Below are positions 1 through 5,785 of a stretch of 10,431 bases of DNA, piece after piece. Under the pieces are notes generated by a model, which worked only from the letters and a program-made list of their open reading frames with translations, was not told the DNA's origin and did not search any database. The position numbers and the translations under genes were made by a program. The stretch's first letter is position 1. Every line of letters begins with the position of its first letter. Source of the DNA: JBDUDR01 sp040002845 (lineage in GTDB: Bacteria; Actinomycetota; Actinomycetes; Propionibacteriales; Nocardioidaceae); the NCBI GenBank assembly GCA_040002845.1, contig JBDUDR010000105.1:1-10431 (forward strand), in the 5' to 3' direction.

Positions 1-131
1 CCGAAGCGCGTCATCTCCAACTCGGACTCGAGCTCGGTGAGCGTGCGGCCGTCACGCACGAAGAGCCGGTCGAGCAGGAAGCGACGGGTCGGGTCGGCGA
101 GTGCCCTGAACACCCGGTCGTCATCCGTCAT
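1..131 (-). CDS. ArsR-family winged-helix regulator, 5' part only
   Basis: The first 43 codons of a minus-strand gene; the rest lies beyond the window edge. The protein begins MTDDDRVFRALADPTRRFLL and continues through a helix with LTELESELEMTRFG. A FRALADPTRR opening followed by a helix-turn-helix with an EMTRFG recognition region is typical of the ArsR subgroup often paired with SRPBCC (AHSA1-like) proteins in actinobacteria. Such proteins are small dimeric DNA-binding repressors. The ATG at 131-129 has no clear Shine-Dalgarno sequence, which fits the leaderless promoter proposed just upstream. A perfect palindrome directly upstream suggests autorepression. The effector and the downstream partner cannot be seen. 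The family call is firm; the ligand is unknown. Confidence 0.85.
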   Translation of the reverse strand, partial: MTDDDRVFRALADPTRRFLLDRLFVRDGRTLTELESELEMTRF

Positions 132-138
132 GGTTGAG

Positions 139-168
139 AGAATATGTGACTAGATAGTCACATATCAA
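139..168 (-). promoter_or_regulatory. arsR promoter with embedded perfect palindromic operator
   Basis: Positions 142-152 (ATATGTGACTA) and 155-165 (TAGTCACATAT) form a perfect 11+11 bp inverted repeat around GA. On the minus strand a -35 like TTGATA (168-163) and a -10 like TATTCT (144-139) are 18 bp apart, so the palindrome fills the spacer and touches both hexamers. The expected transcription start falls at about 133-131, essentially on the ATG. A bound ArsR dimer here would block RNA polymerase. The palindrome is seen directly; the promoter assignment is inferred. Confidence 0.7.
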
Positions 169-183
169 TCAGGAGGGGAGTGG

Positions 184-252
184 TCAGCGAGCGGCCCGGG
201 GTGAGCGTCCGGTGTTGCGCTTGTACTGGCGGCTGAAGTACGCGACGTCCGC
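184..252 (-). pseudogene. AraC-family regulator remnant (C-terminal end)
   Basis: Read on the minus strand, these bases encode ADVAYFSRQYKRNTGRSPR, then AAR and a TGA stop at 186-184. This is the hallmark last part of the AraC/XylS DNA-binding domain, whose usual form is D-x-x-[YH]-F-S-R-x-F-K-R-x-T-G-x-[ST]-P-x-x-x-R. Upstream of the alanine at 252 the frame remains open but no longer looks like AraC: the expected LGF before the alanine is absent. The N-terminal sensing domain and the first helix-turn-helix are missing. It abuts a broken PhyH gene on the other strand, so it is best read as the surviving 3' end of a deleted gene. The motif is short but very specific. Confidence 0.7.
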
Positions 253-263
253 GTCAGCAGGCA

Positions 264-557
264 GTGCCGGTCCGGATGGATGCCGGCAACGTGCTGTTTT
301 TCAACGGGTCGCTTGTGCATGGAAGCCAACCCAACGAGTCCGCGGGCCGGTTCCGGCGCTCGCTGATCGGCCACTACATCCAGGCCGACGCCAGGCAGGT
401 CGCCGCGTACTACCACCCGGCCCTGCGGATGGACGGCACGCAACTGGAGGTCGACGTCAGTGAGGGCGGCGGTGCCTGCGGCGAGTGGACCGAACAGAAC
501 GGCGAACTAGTGGTGGCCGTGTCGGGGCAGCACGCGGTGTCGCGTAAGCACGAATAG
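264..557 (+). pseudogene. PhyH-type (phytanoyl-CoA dioxygenase) remnant, C-terminal part
   Basis: The frame contains PVRMDAGNVLFFNGSLVHGS followed by QPN and an RRSLIGHYI segment. This is the C-terminal part of the PhyH fold of Fe(II)/2-oxoglutarate dioxygenases: the distal iron-ligand histidine lies in the VHGSxPN motif and the 2-oxoglutarate-binding arginine in the RRS region. Full-length relatives are roughly 250-300 residues and carry an upstream HxD iron motif; here only about 97 residues remain and HxD is absent. In-frame sequence upstream is open only back to the stop at 234-236 and has no family resemblance. The nearby GTG at 264 has no convincing ribosome-binding site. A catalytically dead fragment is the likely state. 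Confidence 0.75.
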
Positions 558-604
558 CCCCTGCCTGCTTCACTTTTCATGCCTCGTCACACCTCGACCA
601 CACC

Positions 605-649
605 TTGACATCGCCCAGGGGTGGTAGTTGCCTTCAACGTGAGGGAGGC
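605..649 (+). promoter_or_regulatory. Candidate promoter and ribosome-binding site of the secreted-protein gene
   Basis: A perfect TTGACA lies at 605-610. Seventeen bases later is a weak -10 (TTGCCT, 628-633). A good Shine-Dalgarno, GGGAGG (644-649), sits five bases before the ATG at 655 and fixes that start. The -10 is poor, so the promoter is only a candidate; the ribosome-binding site is convincing. Confidence 0.4.
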
Positions 650-654
650 ACACC

Positions 655-2400
655 ATGAGCGATCAGAGAACGGAACGAGTCCGACGCCGTGTCGCAGTAG
701 GCCTGTTGGGAGTGGCCGCACTAGTGGTGGGAGCGCTTGCCGCGCCCGGCGAAGCGGCCCCAACCATCCATGGGGCCTCGGCTGCCGCATCCGCCGTGAA
801 GGCACCGAAGCCCCACTTCACGAAGGCCGCGGCATTCGACACGTCGAAGCCACTGAGGGTCCTCGCGCAGCACGCCCACGTCAGCACCAACGGCAAGGTT
901 CGGGCACCGCGCGATCGCGGACCCATTCCCGCTGACAATGGTTTCACCGGGGATACCGCCGTCCAGTCGCACGTTGCCCACCATGCGCTCACGACTTCCA
1001 CGATCCAGAACTTCGAGGGCTTGAGCAACCAGGCCAACTTCAACAGCTATGGATTCCGCGTCAACCCGCCCGATGTCAGTGGCGACGTGGGACCCAACAA
1101 CTACGTCGAGATGATCAACCTGGTGTTCGACGTGTACGACAAGTCGGGTACGTCGCTGCTCGGACCCACCCCGATCGGTGCCCTGTGGTCAGGCTTTGCC
1201 ATCGACGATTGCACCGACCCGTCAGGCGACCCCGTCGTCCTCTATGACCAACTCGCGGACCGGTGGATCCTCACCCAGTTCACCACTCGAGGTTTCGACG
1301 ATCCGACGTTGCCCTTCTACAACTGCGTCGCCGTATCGACGACAGGTGACCCGACCGGGTCGTACTACCGCTATGCGTTCACGACCGGATTCAACTTCCC
1401 CGACTACCCGAAGTACGGCGTCTGGACGAACTCGTACGTCATCACCACTCGCGAGTTCGGGCCGACCACTGAGTACGGGATCGGCGTGTACGGGCTGGAG
1501 AAGAACAAGATGCTCAACGGCGAGCCGGCCAGGGCCGTGAGCTACTTCATCGACGGGAACATCCCGAGCCAGCTTCCGCTGGTAGGCGACGGACTCCTCC
1601 CTGCCGACATCGACGGGAAGACGAAGCCGGCGAACGGCGCCGCGATCCCGCTCGTGGGAACGCAGGACGACGACTACGTCTACGGAGCCACCTTCGACGC
1701 ATTGAACATCTGGAACCTCTCGGTGAAGTGGCGCTCAACGCCGATCTCGTCGCTGAATCTTGCCACCCAGCTGCCGACTGCGGCGTTCGACTCGAACTTC
1801 CCCTGCGGGGGGGGCCGGGACTGTCTCCCGCAGCCGGGAATCACAAATCCCGCTCAGTTCCTCGACACCTTGTCCTACCGTCAGCGACCGACTTGGCGGC
1901 TCGCTTACCGAAACTTCGGCGGGTACGAGTCGTTGGTGACCAACCAGTCGGTCGAGGCGGCGCCCGGTGTTGCGGGCGTGCGGTGGTACGAGATCAGGCG
2001 CGTGGGTTCGACGTACTCGATTCGTCAGCAGGGCACTTATGCGCCAAGTGACGGAGTCAACCGCTGGATGGGCAGCATCGCCCAAGACAAGACGGGCAAC
2101 ATGGCGCTCGGGTACAGCGTGGTCAACGGGACGGACGTCTACCCCGGGATCCGCTATACCGGACGGCTCGCGGGCGACCCGCTGGGTCAGATGACCTTGA
2201 GTGAGGGCGCCGTCATCAACGGAAGCGGCGTGCAGACGACCACCAACTCCCGCTGGGGTGACTACACGACGATGAGCGTCGACCCCAACGACGACTGCAC
2301 CTTCTGGTACGCCAACGAGTACTACACGGCCGCCGGACAAGCGTCGAGCCCAGCGGGCTGGCAGACCAGGATCGCCAGCTTTAAGATGCCTGGCTGCTGA
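655..2400 (+). CDS. Secreted protein of an uncharacterised family, probably beta-rich
   Basis: A 581-residue protein with a classical export signal: an arginine-rich N-region (RTERVRRR, 5-12), a hydrophobic core (about 13-30) and a likely signal peptidase I site near residues 34-35 (PGEAA). The arginines do not form a good twin-arginine motif, so Sec export is more likely. About 80 low-complexity residues precede the conserved body. Recognisable blocks are PPDVSGDVGPNNYVEMIN (138-155), DPVVLYDQLADRW (182-194), FPDYPKYGVW (near 238-247) and RWGDYTTMSVDP (533-544). I recall such blocks from secreted hypothetical proteins of actinobacteria and other bacteria, where repeated D/W/Y-rich strands suggest a beta-propeller. 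Cys548 and the C-terminal Cys581 could form a disulfide. No LPxTG anchor, lipobox or catalytic motif is visible. Function unknown; probably released to the medium or cell surface. Confidence 0.8.
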   Translation: MSDQRTERVRRRVAVGLLGVAALVVGALAAPGEAAPTIHGASAAASAVKAPKPHFTKAAAFDTSKPLRVLAQHAHVSTNGKVRAPRDRGPIPADNGFTGDTAVQSHVAHHALTTSTIQNFEGLSNQANFNSYGFRVNPPDVSGDVGPNNYVEMINLVFDVYDKSGTSLLGPTPIGALWSGFAIDDCTDPSGDPVVLYDQLADRWILTQFTTRGFDDPTLPFYNCVAVSTTGDPTGSYYRYAFTTGFNFPDYPKYGVWTNSYVITTREFGPTTEYGIGVYGLEKNKMLNGEPARAVSYFIDGNIPSQLPLVGDGLLPADIDGKTKPANGAAIPLVGTQDDDYVYGATFDALNIWNLSVKWRSTPISSLNLATQLPTAAFDSNFPCGGGRDCLPQPGITNPAQFLDTLSYRQRPTWRLAYRNFGGYESLVTNQSVEAAPGVAGVRWYEIRRVGSTYSIRQQGTYAPSDGVNRWMGSIAQDKTGNMALGYSVVNGTDVYPGIRYTGRLAGDPLGQMTLSEGAVINGSGVQTTTNSRWGDYTTMSVDPNDDCTFWYANEYYTAAGQASSPAGWQTRIASFKMPGC

Positions 2401-2474
2401 TCCCTTCGACGGGCACCCTCTGCGTTCTGCTCCGGGGCGGGTGTGGAGCGCGGAGGTCGCCAGCTAGTCCTTCC

Positions 2475-2514
2475 GGCTGAACAGGCGTGACGAATACCTC
2501 ACTCCTGTTCAGCC
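2475..2514. terminator. Long hairpin between convergent genes, probable bidirectional terminator
   Basis: GGCTGAACAGG (2475-2485) pairs perfectly with CCTGTTCAGCC (2504-2514). After one mismatch, GTGA (2487-2490) pairs with TCAC (2499-2502), leaving an 8-base loop. It lies 75 bases after the stop of the plus-strand gene and about 135 bases beyond the 3' end of the minus-strand operon. No T-tract follows on either strand, which is common for actinobacterial terminators. Confidence 0.6.
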
Positions 2515-2518
2515 ACAA

Positions 2519-2531
2519 GCCCGAGACGGGC
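2519..2531. terminator. Short GC hairpin in the convergent intergenic region
   Basis: GCCCG (2519-2523) pairs with CGGGC (2527-2531) around a 3-base loop, four bases past the long hairpin. Alone it would be weak evidence. With the hairpins on either side it supports a compound termination zone. Confidence 0.35.
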
Positions 2532-2542
2532 GCCAAACCGGC

Positions 2543-2563
2543 GAACTGGCCGCCACCCAGTTC
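2543..2563. terminator. Third hairpin, nearest to the minus-strand operon end
   Basis: GAACTGG (2543-2549) and CCAGTTC (2557-2563) form a 7-bp stem with a 7-base loop. A transcript of the minus-strand operon would meet this hairpin first, 86 bases after its last stop codon. No T-tract follows. Confidence 0.4.
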
Positions 2564-2648
2564 CTCGCGACAGCAGACTGAGCGCTGCCCAAGGCACCGA
2601 TTCGGCGGGCGCACAAGCCCAGATGTGGTCACCCGAAGGCAACTCGGA

Positions 2649-3542
2649 TCAAGGCTCGAGGCGCTCCAGCTTGGATTCGGCAGCGGCCATCCGGCGCCGC
2701 GCTACGCGCACATCCTGCTCAGCGGCGCTGCGTGCCCGGCGCGCGGCGCGCAGCTCTTGGTCAGCATCGCCGGCGGCGGCTCGAGCCTGGGCCAGCGCCT
2801 CTTCGAGCTCGGTGACACGAGACCGCAGCTCGACGGCCCTTTCCTCCGCGGCATTCAGCGCCTGCTCAGTGGCGCTCAACCCTTGCTCGGCCTGGGCGCT
2901 GCCAGCGGCCGCGTCCTGGACAACGGCTCGCGCCTCATCCAGGCGTGCGTGGGCACCGTCATCAGGTTCCGCGTCTGTCCGGACTGGCCGACGACTGCGG
3001 GTGGGTCCGGAGGACTCGGGTTCCGTCTGCAGCACGACTGCTCCGTCCAGGTCGACTGGGTCGAACCCGTTCGAGGACAACGCGGTCAGCAGACGGCCCG
3101 TACGCACGGCATCGGCTGCGCGGGGATCGGCCAGCGCGGCCTGAAGGGTTGCCTCCACCTCGCGTACGACGCTCTCGCTGATCCGATGACCCGCGTTGTC
3201 GGCCAGGCTGCGAGCTTCCGACACGAGCTCATCGACGATCTTGCGTCGCTGTCGAGTCAACGCGCGAAGCTGGTCGCCGGCTCCACGCTGTTGAGCCTCG
3301 CGCAGCGCCGCATCCAGCTCGTACAGCTGGCTGAGCTGATCGGCGTGCTCACGTGCAAGCGTGTTGACAAGCCACGCGCTCGTCTTGGGGCGTCGCCATG
3401 TCTTGATGACGTTCGCGACGTTGGGCCGGCCCTCCCCGAGTGCCTGGTCTACCTGCCGGTCTCGAGCCTCGGTGAACTCCTCTGGAGCCAGCGCGTAGAG
3501 GCCATCGGCGATCGCAATCAGTGCCGGGTCATCTTCCGCCAC
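2649..3542 (-). CDS. Uncharacterised actinobacterial protein with C-terminal coiled coil
   Basis: Start chosen at the GTG 3542-3540, giving 297 residues that begin VAEDDPALIAIADGLYALAP. Starting further upstream would overlap the preceding gene by about 55 bases and add unrelated-looking sequence; an AAAGGGA lies about 11 bases before the GTG. Residues 1-172 form a helical domain with LYALAPEEFTEARD, RRPKTSAWLVN and LRALTRQRRKIVDELV blocks, familiar from hypothetical proteins of actinobacteria. A charged linker (about 173-197) leads into an uninterrupted Ala/Glu/Arg-rich heptad segment to the C-terminus (about 198-297), a probable coiled coil. There is no signal peptide or membrane segment, so it is probably cytoplasmic, perhaps a scaffold. 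It is second in an operon, 32 bases after the upstream stop. I do not know its function. Confidence 0.75.
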   Translation of the reverse strand: MAEDDPALIAIADGLYALAPEEFTEARDRQVDQALGEGRPNVANVIKTWRRPKTSAWLVNTLAREHADQLSQLYELDAALREAQQRGAGDQLRALTRQRRKIVDELVSEARSLADNAGHRISESVVREVEATLQAALADPRAADAVRTGRLLTALSSNGFDPVDLDGAVVLQTEPESSGPTRSRRPVRTDAEPDDGAHARLDEARAVVQDAAAGSAQAEQGLSATEQALNAAEERAVELRSRVTELEEALAQARAAAGDADQELRAARRARSAAEQDVRVARRRMAAAESKLERLEP

Positions 3543-3574
3543 GTCTCGACTCGTCCCTTTTCTACAGCATCGGG

Positions 3575-4264
3575 CTACGACGTGACGATCTCCCTCGATG
3601 ACGTGTCGCTCCGCGACGTCTTGCCGCACTCTGCCGCGCAGTCACGGATGCCCTCGACCAGCAACTCACGCAGCAGGCGATCGGGATCCGCGATGCACGC
3701 TTGGGCTATCCCCTGGACGGCGGACCGGACCGCGCTCGGCGCGGCGTACCGGCGGAAACGACTCTCGGAGATGTCGCTGTCACCCACGAAGTCACGCGCC
3801 CATCGAACCGCTTGCGGTGCCTGAGCAAGCGCGACCCGGGTCTGCTCATCCAGGTTGCCGAGCGGTCGGCCATCGAGCTTGCCGAGCACTCGGTCGGCCC
3901 GCAGGGCGGCCACCGCCATGGCGTTTTGGCGGAGGGCTGACACCACGGGCAGCGCGACTCGAGCAGCGCGAAGTGCGATGCGGGCGTCTACCCGGATGTC
4001 GTCACTTTTCAGCCCGATCACCAGCGGTGTGAGCTCCGCCAGCTCCGGCCTCCGAGCGTCGCTCGTGTGATCGTTGACGAGACGAGCCAGCTGTGCCAGC
4101 AGGGGATGGGTGCACTCGGGATGGTCGCTCCAACGTTCGCCAGCGAGGTACGACGCCAGCTCCATGAAGCACGCACCTTTGCGAGGGTTGCGATGCTTGC
4201 CGCGAGACAGCATCGGAAACAGTTCCGGCAGCGTTGTCTGCGGATCGTTCTGCGGAACGGACAT
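3575..4264 (-). CDS. Uncharacterised actinobacterial protein with HxxCxH motif
   Basis: Start chosen at the ATG 4264-4262 (MSVPQNDPQ), 229 residues, preceded by a GGGGTG. The longer frame from a TTG at 4324 adds 20 residues without family character. The N-terminal third holds the most striking sequence, HRNPRKGACFMELASYLAGE, followed by RWSDHPECTHPLL, in which His-x2-Cys-x-His plus the earlier Cys could bind a metal or cofactor. The remainder is Ala/Leu/Arg-rich and helical, without coiled coil, signal peptide or membrane span. I recall this N-terminal block from conserved hypothetical proteins of actinobacteria but know no assigned function. It is first in a two-gene minus-strand operon with the coiled-coil protein and lies downstream of the MerR gene in the same direction, so a link to the heat-shock genes is possible but unproven. 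Confidence 0.75.
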   Translation of the reverse strand: MSVPQNDPQTTLPELFPMLSRGKHRNPRKGACFMELASYLAGERWSDHPECTHPLLAQLARLVNDHTSDARRPELAELTPLVIGLKSDDIRVDARIALRAARVALPVVSALRQNAMAVAALRADRVLGKLDGRPLGNLDEQTRVALAQAPQAVRWARDFVGDSDISESRFRRYAAPSAVRSAVQGIAQACIADPDRLLRELLVEGIRDCAAECGKTSRSDTSSREIVTS

Positions 4265-4375
4265 GAGGCACCCCACGCGACGTCGGCTCTGTTCTTCAGT
4301 CTGCGCTCTAATTCGCTCCTGCAACAGCCCTCTGGCACCAAAGAGTCTTAGCAGGAAGCAAACCGGGTGCTCCGA

Positions 4376-4393
4376 TCGACGCAGCTGCGTCGA
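4376..4393. repeat. Perfect 18-bp palindrome between merR and the unknown operon
   Basis: TCGACGCAG followed immediately by CTGCGTCGA is an uninterrupted 9+9 palindrome, six bases after the end of merR and 112 bases before the next minus-strand start. It could fold as a 7-bp stem with an AGCT loop and act as a terminator for merR, or be an operator for the downstream operon. No T-tract follows on the minus strand. Confidence 0.6.
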
Positions 4394-4398
4394 CGACT

Positions 4399-4701
4399 TC
4401 AGCTGTCTCGCTTGCGGGGCGAGGCTGACTTCGCTCGCAGCCGCGCATTGTCGGCCTCGAGCTGGAGGACCCGTGAGATCCCCGCCAGGTTGAGACCATC
4501 CGCCAGCAGCTGCCTGATGCGGAGCAGTCGAACCAGGTCATCCTCGCTGTAGCGCCGAGTACCGCCGTCCGTGCGATCGGGATCGACAAGTCCTCGTCGC
4601 TCGTACAGACGCAAATTCTGTACGCCCATCCCCACCAGATCGGCAGCCACCGAGATGCCGTAGATACCTTGGTTGGCGTCCGGGCGGCCAAGAACATCCA
4701 T
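4399..4701 (-). CDS. MerR-family regulator, HspR-like
   Basis: About 100 residues. The MerR winged helix-turn-helix begins near residue 14 with YGISVAADLVGMGVQNLRLY, then ERRGLVDPDRTDGGTRRYS and a DGLNLAGISRVLQLE helix. The ISVAA-LxGM-xxxLRxYxRxGLxxPxRT-GGxRRYS pattern and the NLAGI block are characteristic of HspR, the MerR-type repressor of chaperone operons in Streptomyces and Mycobacterium. A short helix rich in Arg/Lys ends the protein, with no long effector domain, as in HspR. Start at 4701 is preferred because AGGGAAG precedes it at good spacing and HspR proteins have short N-terminal tails; an ATG at 4749 is possible. It is divergent from hsp20, its likely target. Whether it needs DnaK as co-repressor, as HspR does, is unknown. 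Confidence 0.85.
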   Translation of the reverse strand: MDVLGRPDANQGIYGISVAADLVGMGVQNLRLYERRGLVDPDRTDGGTRRYSEDDLVRLLRIRQLLADGLNLAGISRVLQLEADNARLRAKSASPRKRDS

Positions 4702-4767
4702 CCGTTGCTTCCCTGCTTTGCTGTCTACTTGCGTACCGCTGTCGTGCATGCTATAAGAAATCTATGT

Positions 4768-4798
4768 CAACCACGATAGATCATCTTTATCCTGGTTG
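4768..4798. promoter_or_regulatory. Inverted-repeat operator between merR and hsp20
   Basis: CAACCACGATA (4768-4778) and TATCCTGGTTG (4788-4798) are inverted repeats matching at 10 of 11 positions around a 9-base spacer. The right arm contains a possible hsp20 -10 (TATCCT, 4788-4793). A second, shorter dyad, ATCTAT/ATAGAT (4760-4765 and 4776-4781), overlaps the left arm. The arms do not resemble the classical HAIR element CTTGAGT-N7-ACTCAAG, so any MerR binding would be to a different sequence. Confidence 0.6.
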
Positions 4799-4839
4799 GC
4801 CAAACAACACACGTCGATCCAGTCACGTGGAGGTGACAA

Positions 4840-5265
4840 ATGATGCTGATGCGCACAGATCCATTCCGCGAGCTCGACAGGCTTACCCAGCAGATGCTTG
4901 GCACCACCGCCCGTCCAGCGGTGATGCCGATGGATGCCTGGCGCGACGGCGACGCGTTCGTCGTAGAGTTCGACCTTCCGGGAGTGAGCCCGGACTCCGT
5001 CGACCTTGATGTCGAGCGCAACGTCCTGACGGTCAAGGCCGAGCGGCCAGCCAAGAATGGCGACGCGGAGATGATCGCCGCCGAACGACCGCGCGGTGTC
5101 TTCAGCCGGCAGCTGTTCCTGGGAGACACGCTCGATCTCGACCGTGTCGAGGCCAGCTATGAGGCCGGAGTGCTCAACCTGCGGATCCCGATTGCGGAGA
5201 AGGCCAAGCCCCGCAAGATCGAGATTTCCACGTCCGGCGAGGACCGCAGAGCGATCGACGCCTGA
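4840..5265 (+). CDS. Small heat-shock protein, Hsp20/alpha-crystallin family
   Basis: 141 residues, a normal length for a bacterial small heat-shock protein, an ATP-independent cytoplasmic holdase that binds unfolding proteins as an oligomer. The N-terminus MRTDPFRELDRL is typical of actinobacterial members. The alpha-crystallin domain spans about residues 30-122: VVEFDLPGVSPDSVDLDVE, NVLTVKAERP, RGVFSRQLFLGD and the closing A-x-x-x-x-G-V-L segment (ASYEAGVLNLRIPI). IEI (127-129) is the C-terminal I-x-I motif that docks into neighbouring subunits. GGAGGTGA precedes tandem ATG codons at 4840 and 4843; either could be used and 4843 has the more usual spacing. It is divergent from the HspR-like regulator and followed by a J-domain gene in the same direction. 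Heat or stress induction through the inverted repeat upstream is likely. Confidence 0.95.
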   Translation: MMLMRTDPFRELDRLTQQMLGTTARPAVMPMDAWRDGDAFVVEFDLPGVSPDSVDLDVERNVLTVKAERPAKNGDAEMIAAERPRGVFSRQLFLGDTLDLDRVEASYEAGVLNLRIPIAEKAKPRKIEISTSGEDRRAIDA

Positions 5266-5290
5266 CCACATCGGCGTCTGGCTCGGCGGG

Positions 5291-5334
5291 CATGATCATG
5301 TCGCGGCTAGGCACAGAGCCTGACAGGCACAGAG
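5291..5334. repeat. Small palindrome and tandem 10-mer between hsp20 and the J-domain gene
   Basis: CATGATCATG (5291-5300) is a perfect 10-bp palindrome. AGGCACAGAG occurs at 5309-5318 and again at 5325-5334, 16 bases apart. They lie in the 112-base gap between hsp20 and the J-domain gene and could bear on internal regulation, though short repeats arise by chance. Confidence 0.35.
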
Positions 5335-5377
5335 ACGGCACTGTCCATGACACGACGGTTGGCGCAGGGGCGACCCG

Positions 5378-5761
5378 ATGACTGAACAGCTCGATCCGTA
5401 TGCGGTGCTGGGAGTCGCCTCTGACGCCACCGGACGCGAGATCAGCCACGCGTACCGTCAGCTGCTGCAGCGACATCACCCGGACACGCGACAACCGGAG
5501 GACTCTGAGTCAGTCGTCGATGCGACGGCCAGGTTGCAGCAGATCCTGACCGCGTACGCACTGCTGCGCGATCCGGTGTCTCGCGCCGACTACCGGACAG
5601 CGGTACAAAGGAAGCGCCTGAGTGAACCGGTCAGCCGGTTCCCGCCAGCGTCAATTATCGTGTTCGGCGACGCCATCTCATCAGAGCCGGAGACATTCCT
5701 TCGAGTCGGACCCGTCCGGTGGGACCCCGAGGCAACCCTCAGACCTGACCGTGGCAGGTAA
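5378..5761 (+). CDS. J-domain (DnaJ-like) co-chaperone, short form
   Basis: 127 residues starting at ATG 5378, with AGGGGCG eight bases upstream. An N-terminal J domain covers about residues 6-73: DPYAVLGV, an AYRQLLQRHHPDTR helix with the essential HPD at 34-36, and AYALLRDPVSRADY. HPD stimulates the ATPase of an Hsp70 (DnaK). There is no Gly/Phe-rich region, zinc-finger or C-terminal substrate-binding domain, so this is a J-domain protein of the class III type. The tail ends with a conserved-looking LRVGPVRWDP (108-117), which I recall from other short actinobacterial J-domain proteins. No Hsp70 gene is in view, so it presumably recruits a chromosomal DnaK. Its place after hsp20 suggests handing held clients to DnaK. 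Confidence 0.88.
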   Translation: MTEQLDPYAVLGVASDATGREISHAYRQLLQRHHPDTRQPEDSESVVDATARLQQILTAYALLRDPVSRADYRTAVQRKRLSEPVSRFPPASIIVFGDAISSEPETFLRVGPVRWDPEATLRPDRGR

Positions 5762-5785
5762 GGGCAGTTTGTCGTACTCGCTCTG

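Noticed and set aside
557..621. CCCCTG near 557-562 and CAGGGG near 616-621 as a hairpin
   Set aside because: The arms are only six bases and more than 50 bases apart, and the second lies inside the candidate promoter spacer; chance is likely.
1735..2340. A 201-codon minus-strand frame inside the secreted-protein gene
   Set aside because: The plus strand has a signal peptide, ribosome-binding site and family blocks; the antisense reading shows no domain.
2487..3824. A 445-codon open frame on the plus strand
   Set aside because: It lies opposite two minus-strand genes with recognisable conserved blocks, has no family motifs and starts inside a hairpin region. Long antisense frames are common in high-GC DNA.
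4265..4324. Upstream TTG start for the HxxCxH protein
   Set aside because: The extra residues look unlike the family, and the ATG at 4264 has a usable ribosome-binding site and a typical N-terminus.
4750..4770. TTGACA on the minus strand (4770-4765) as the merR -35
   Set aside because: No -10-like hexamer occurs at 16-18 bases spacing; the nearest AT-rich hexamer is only about 8 bases away.
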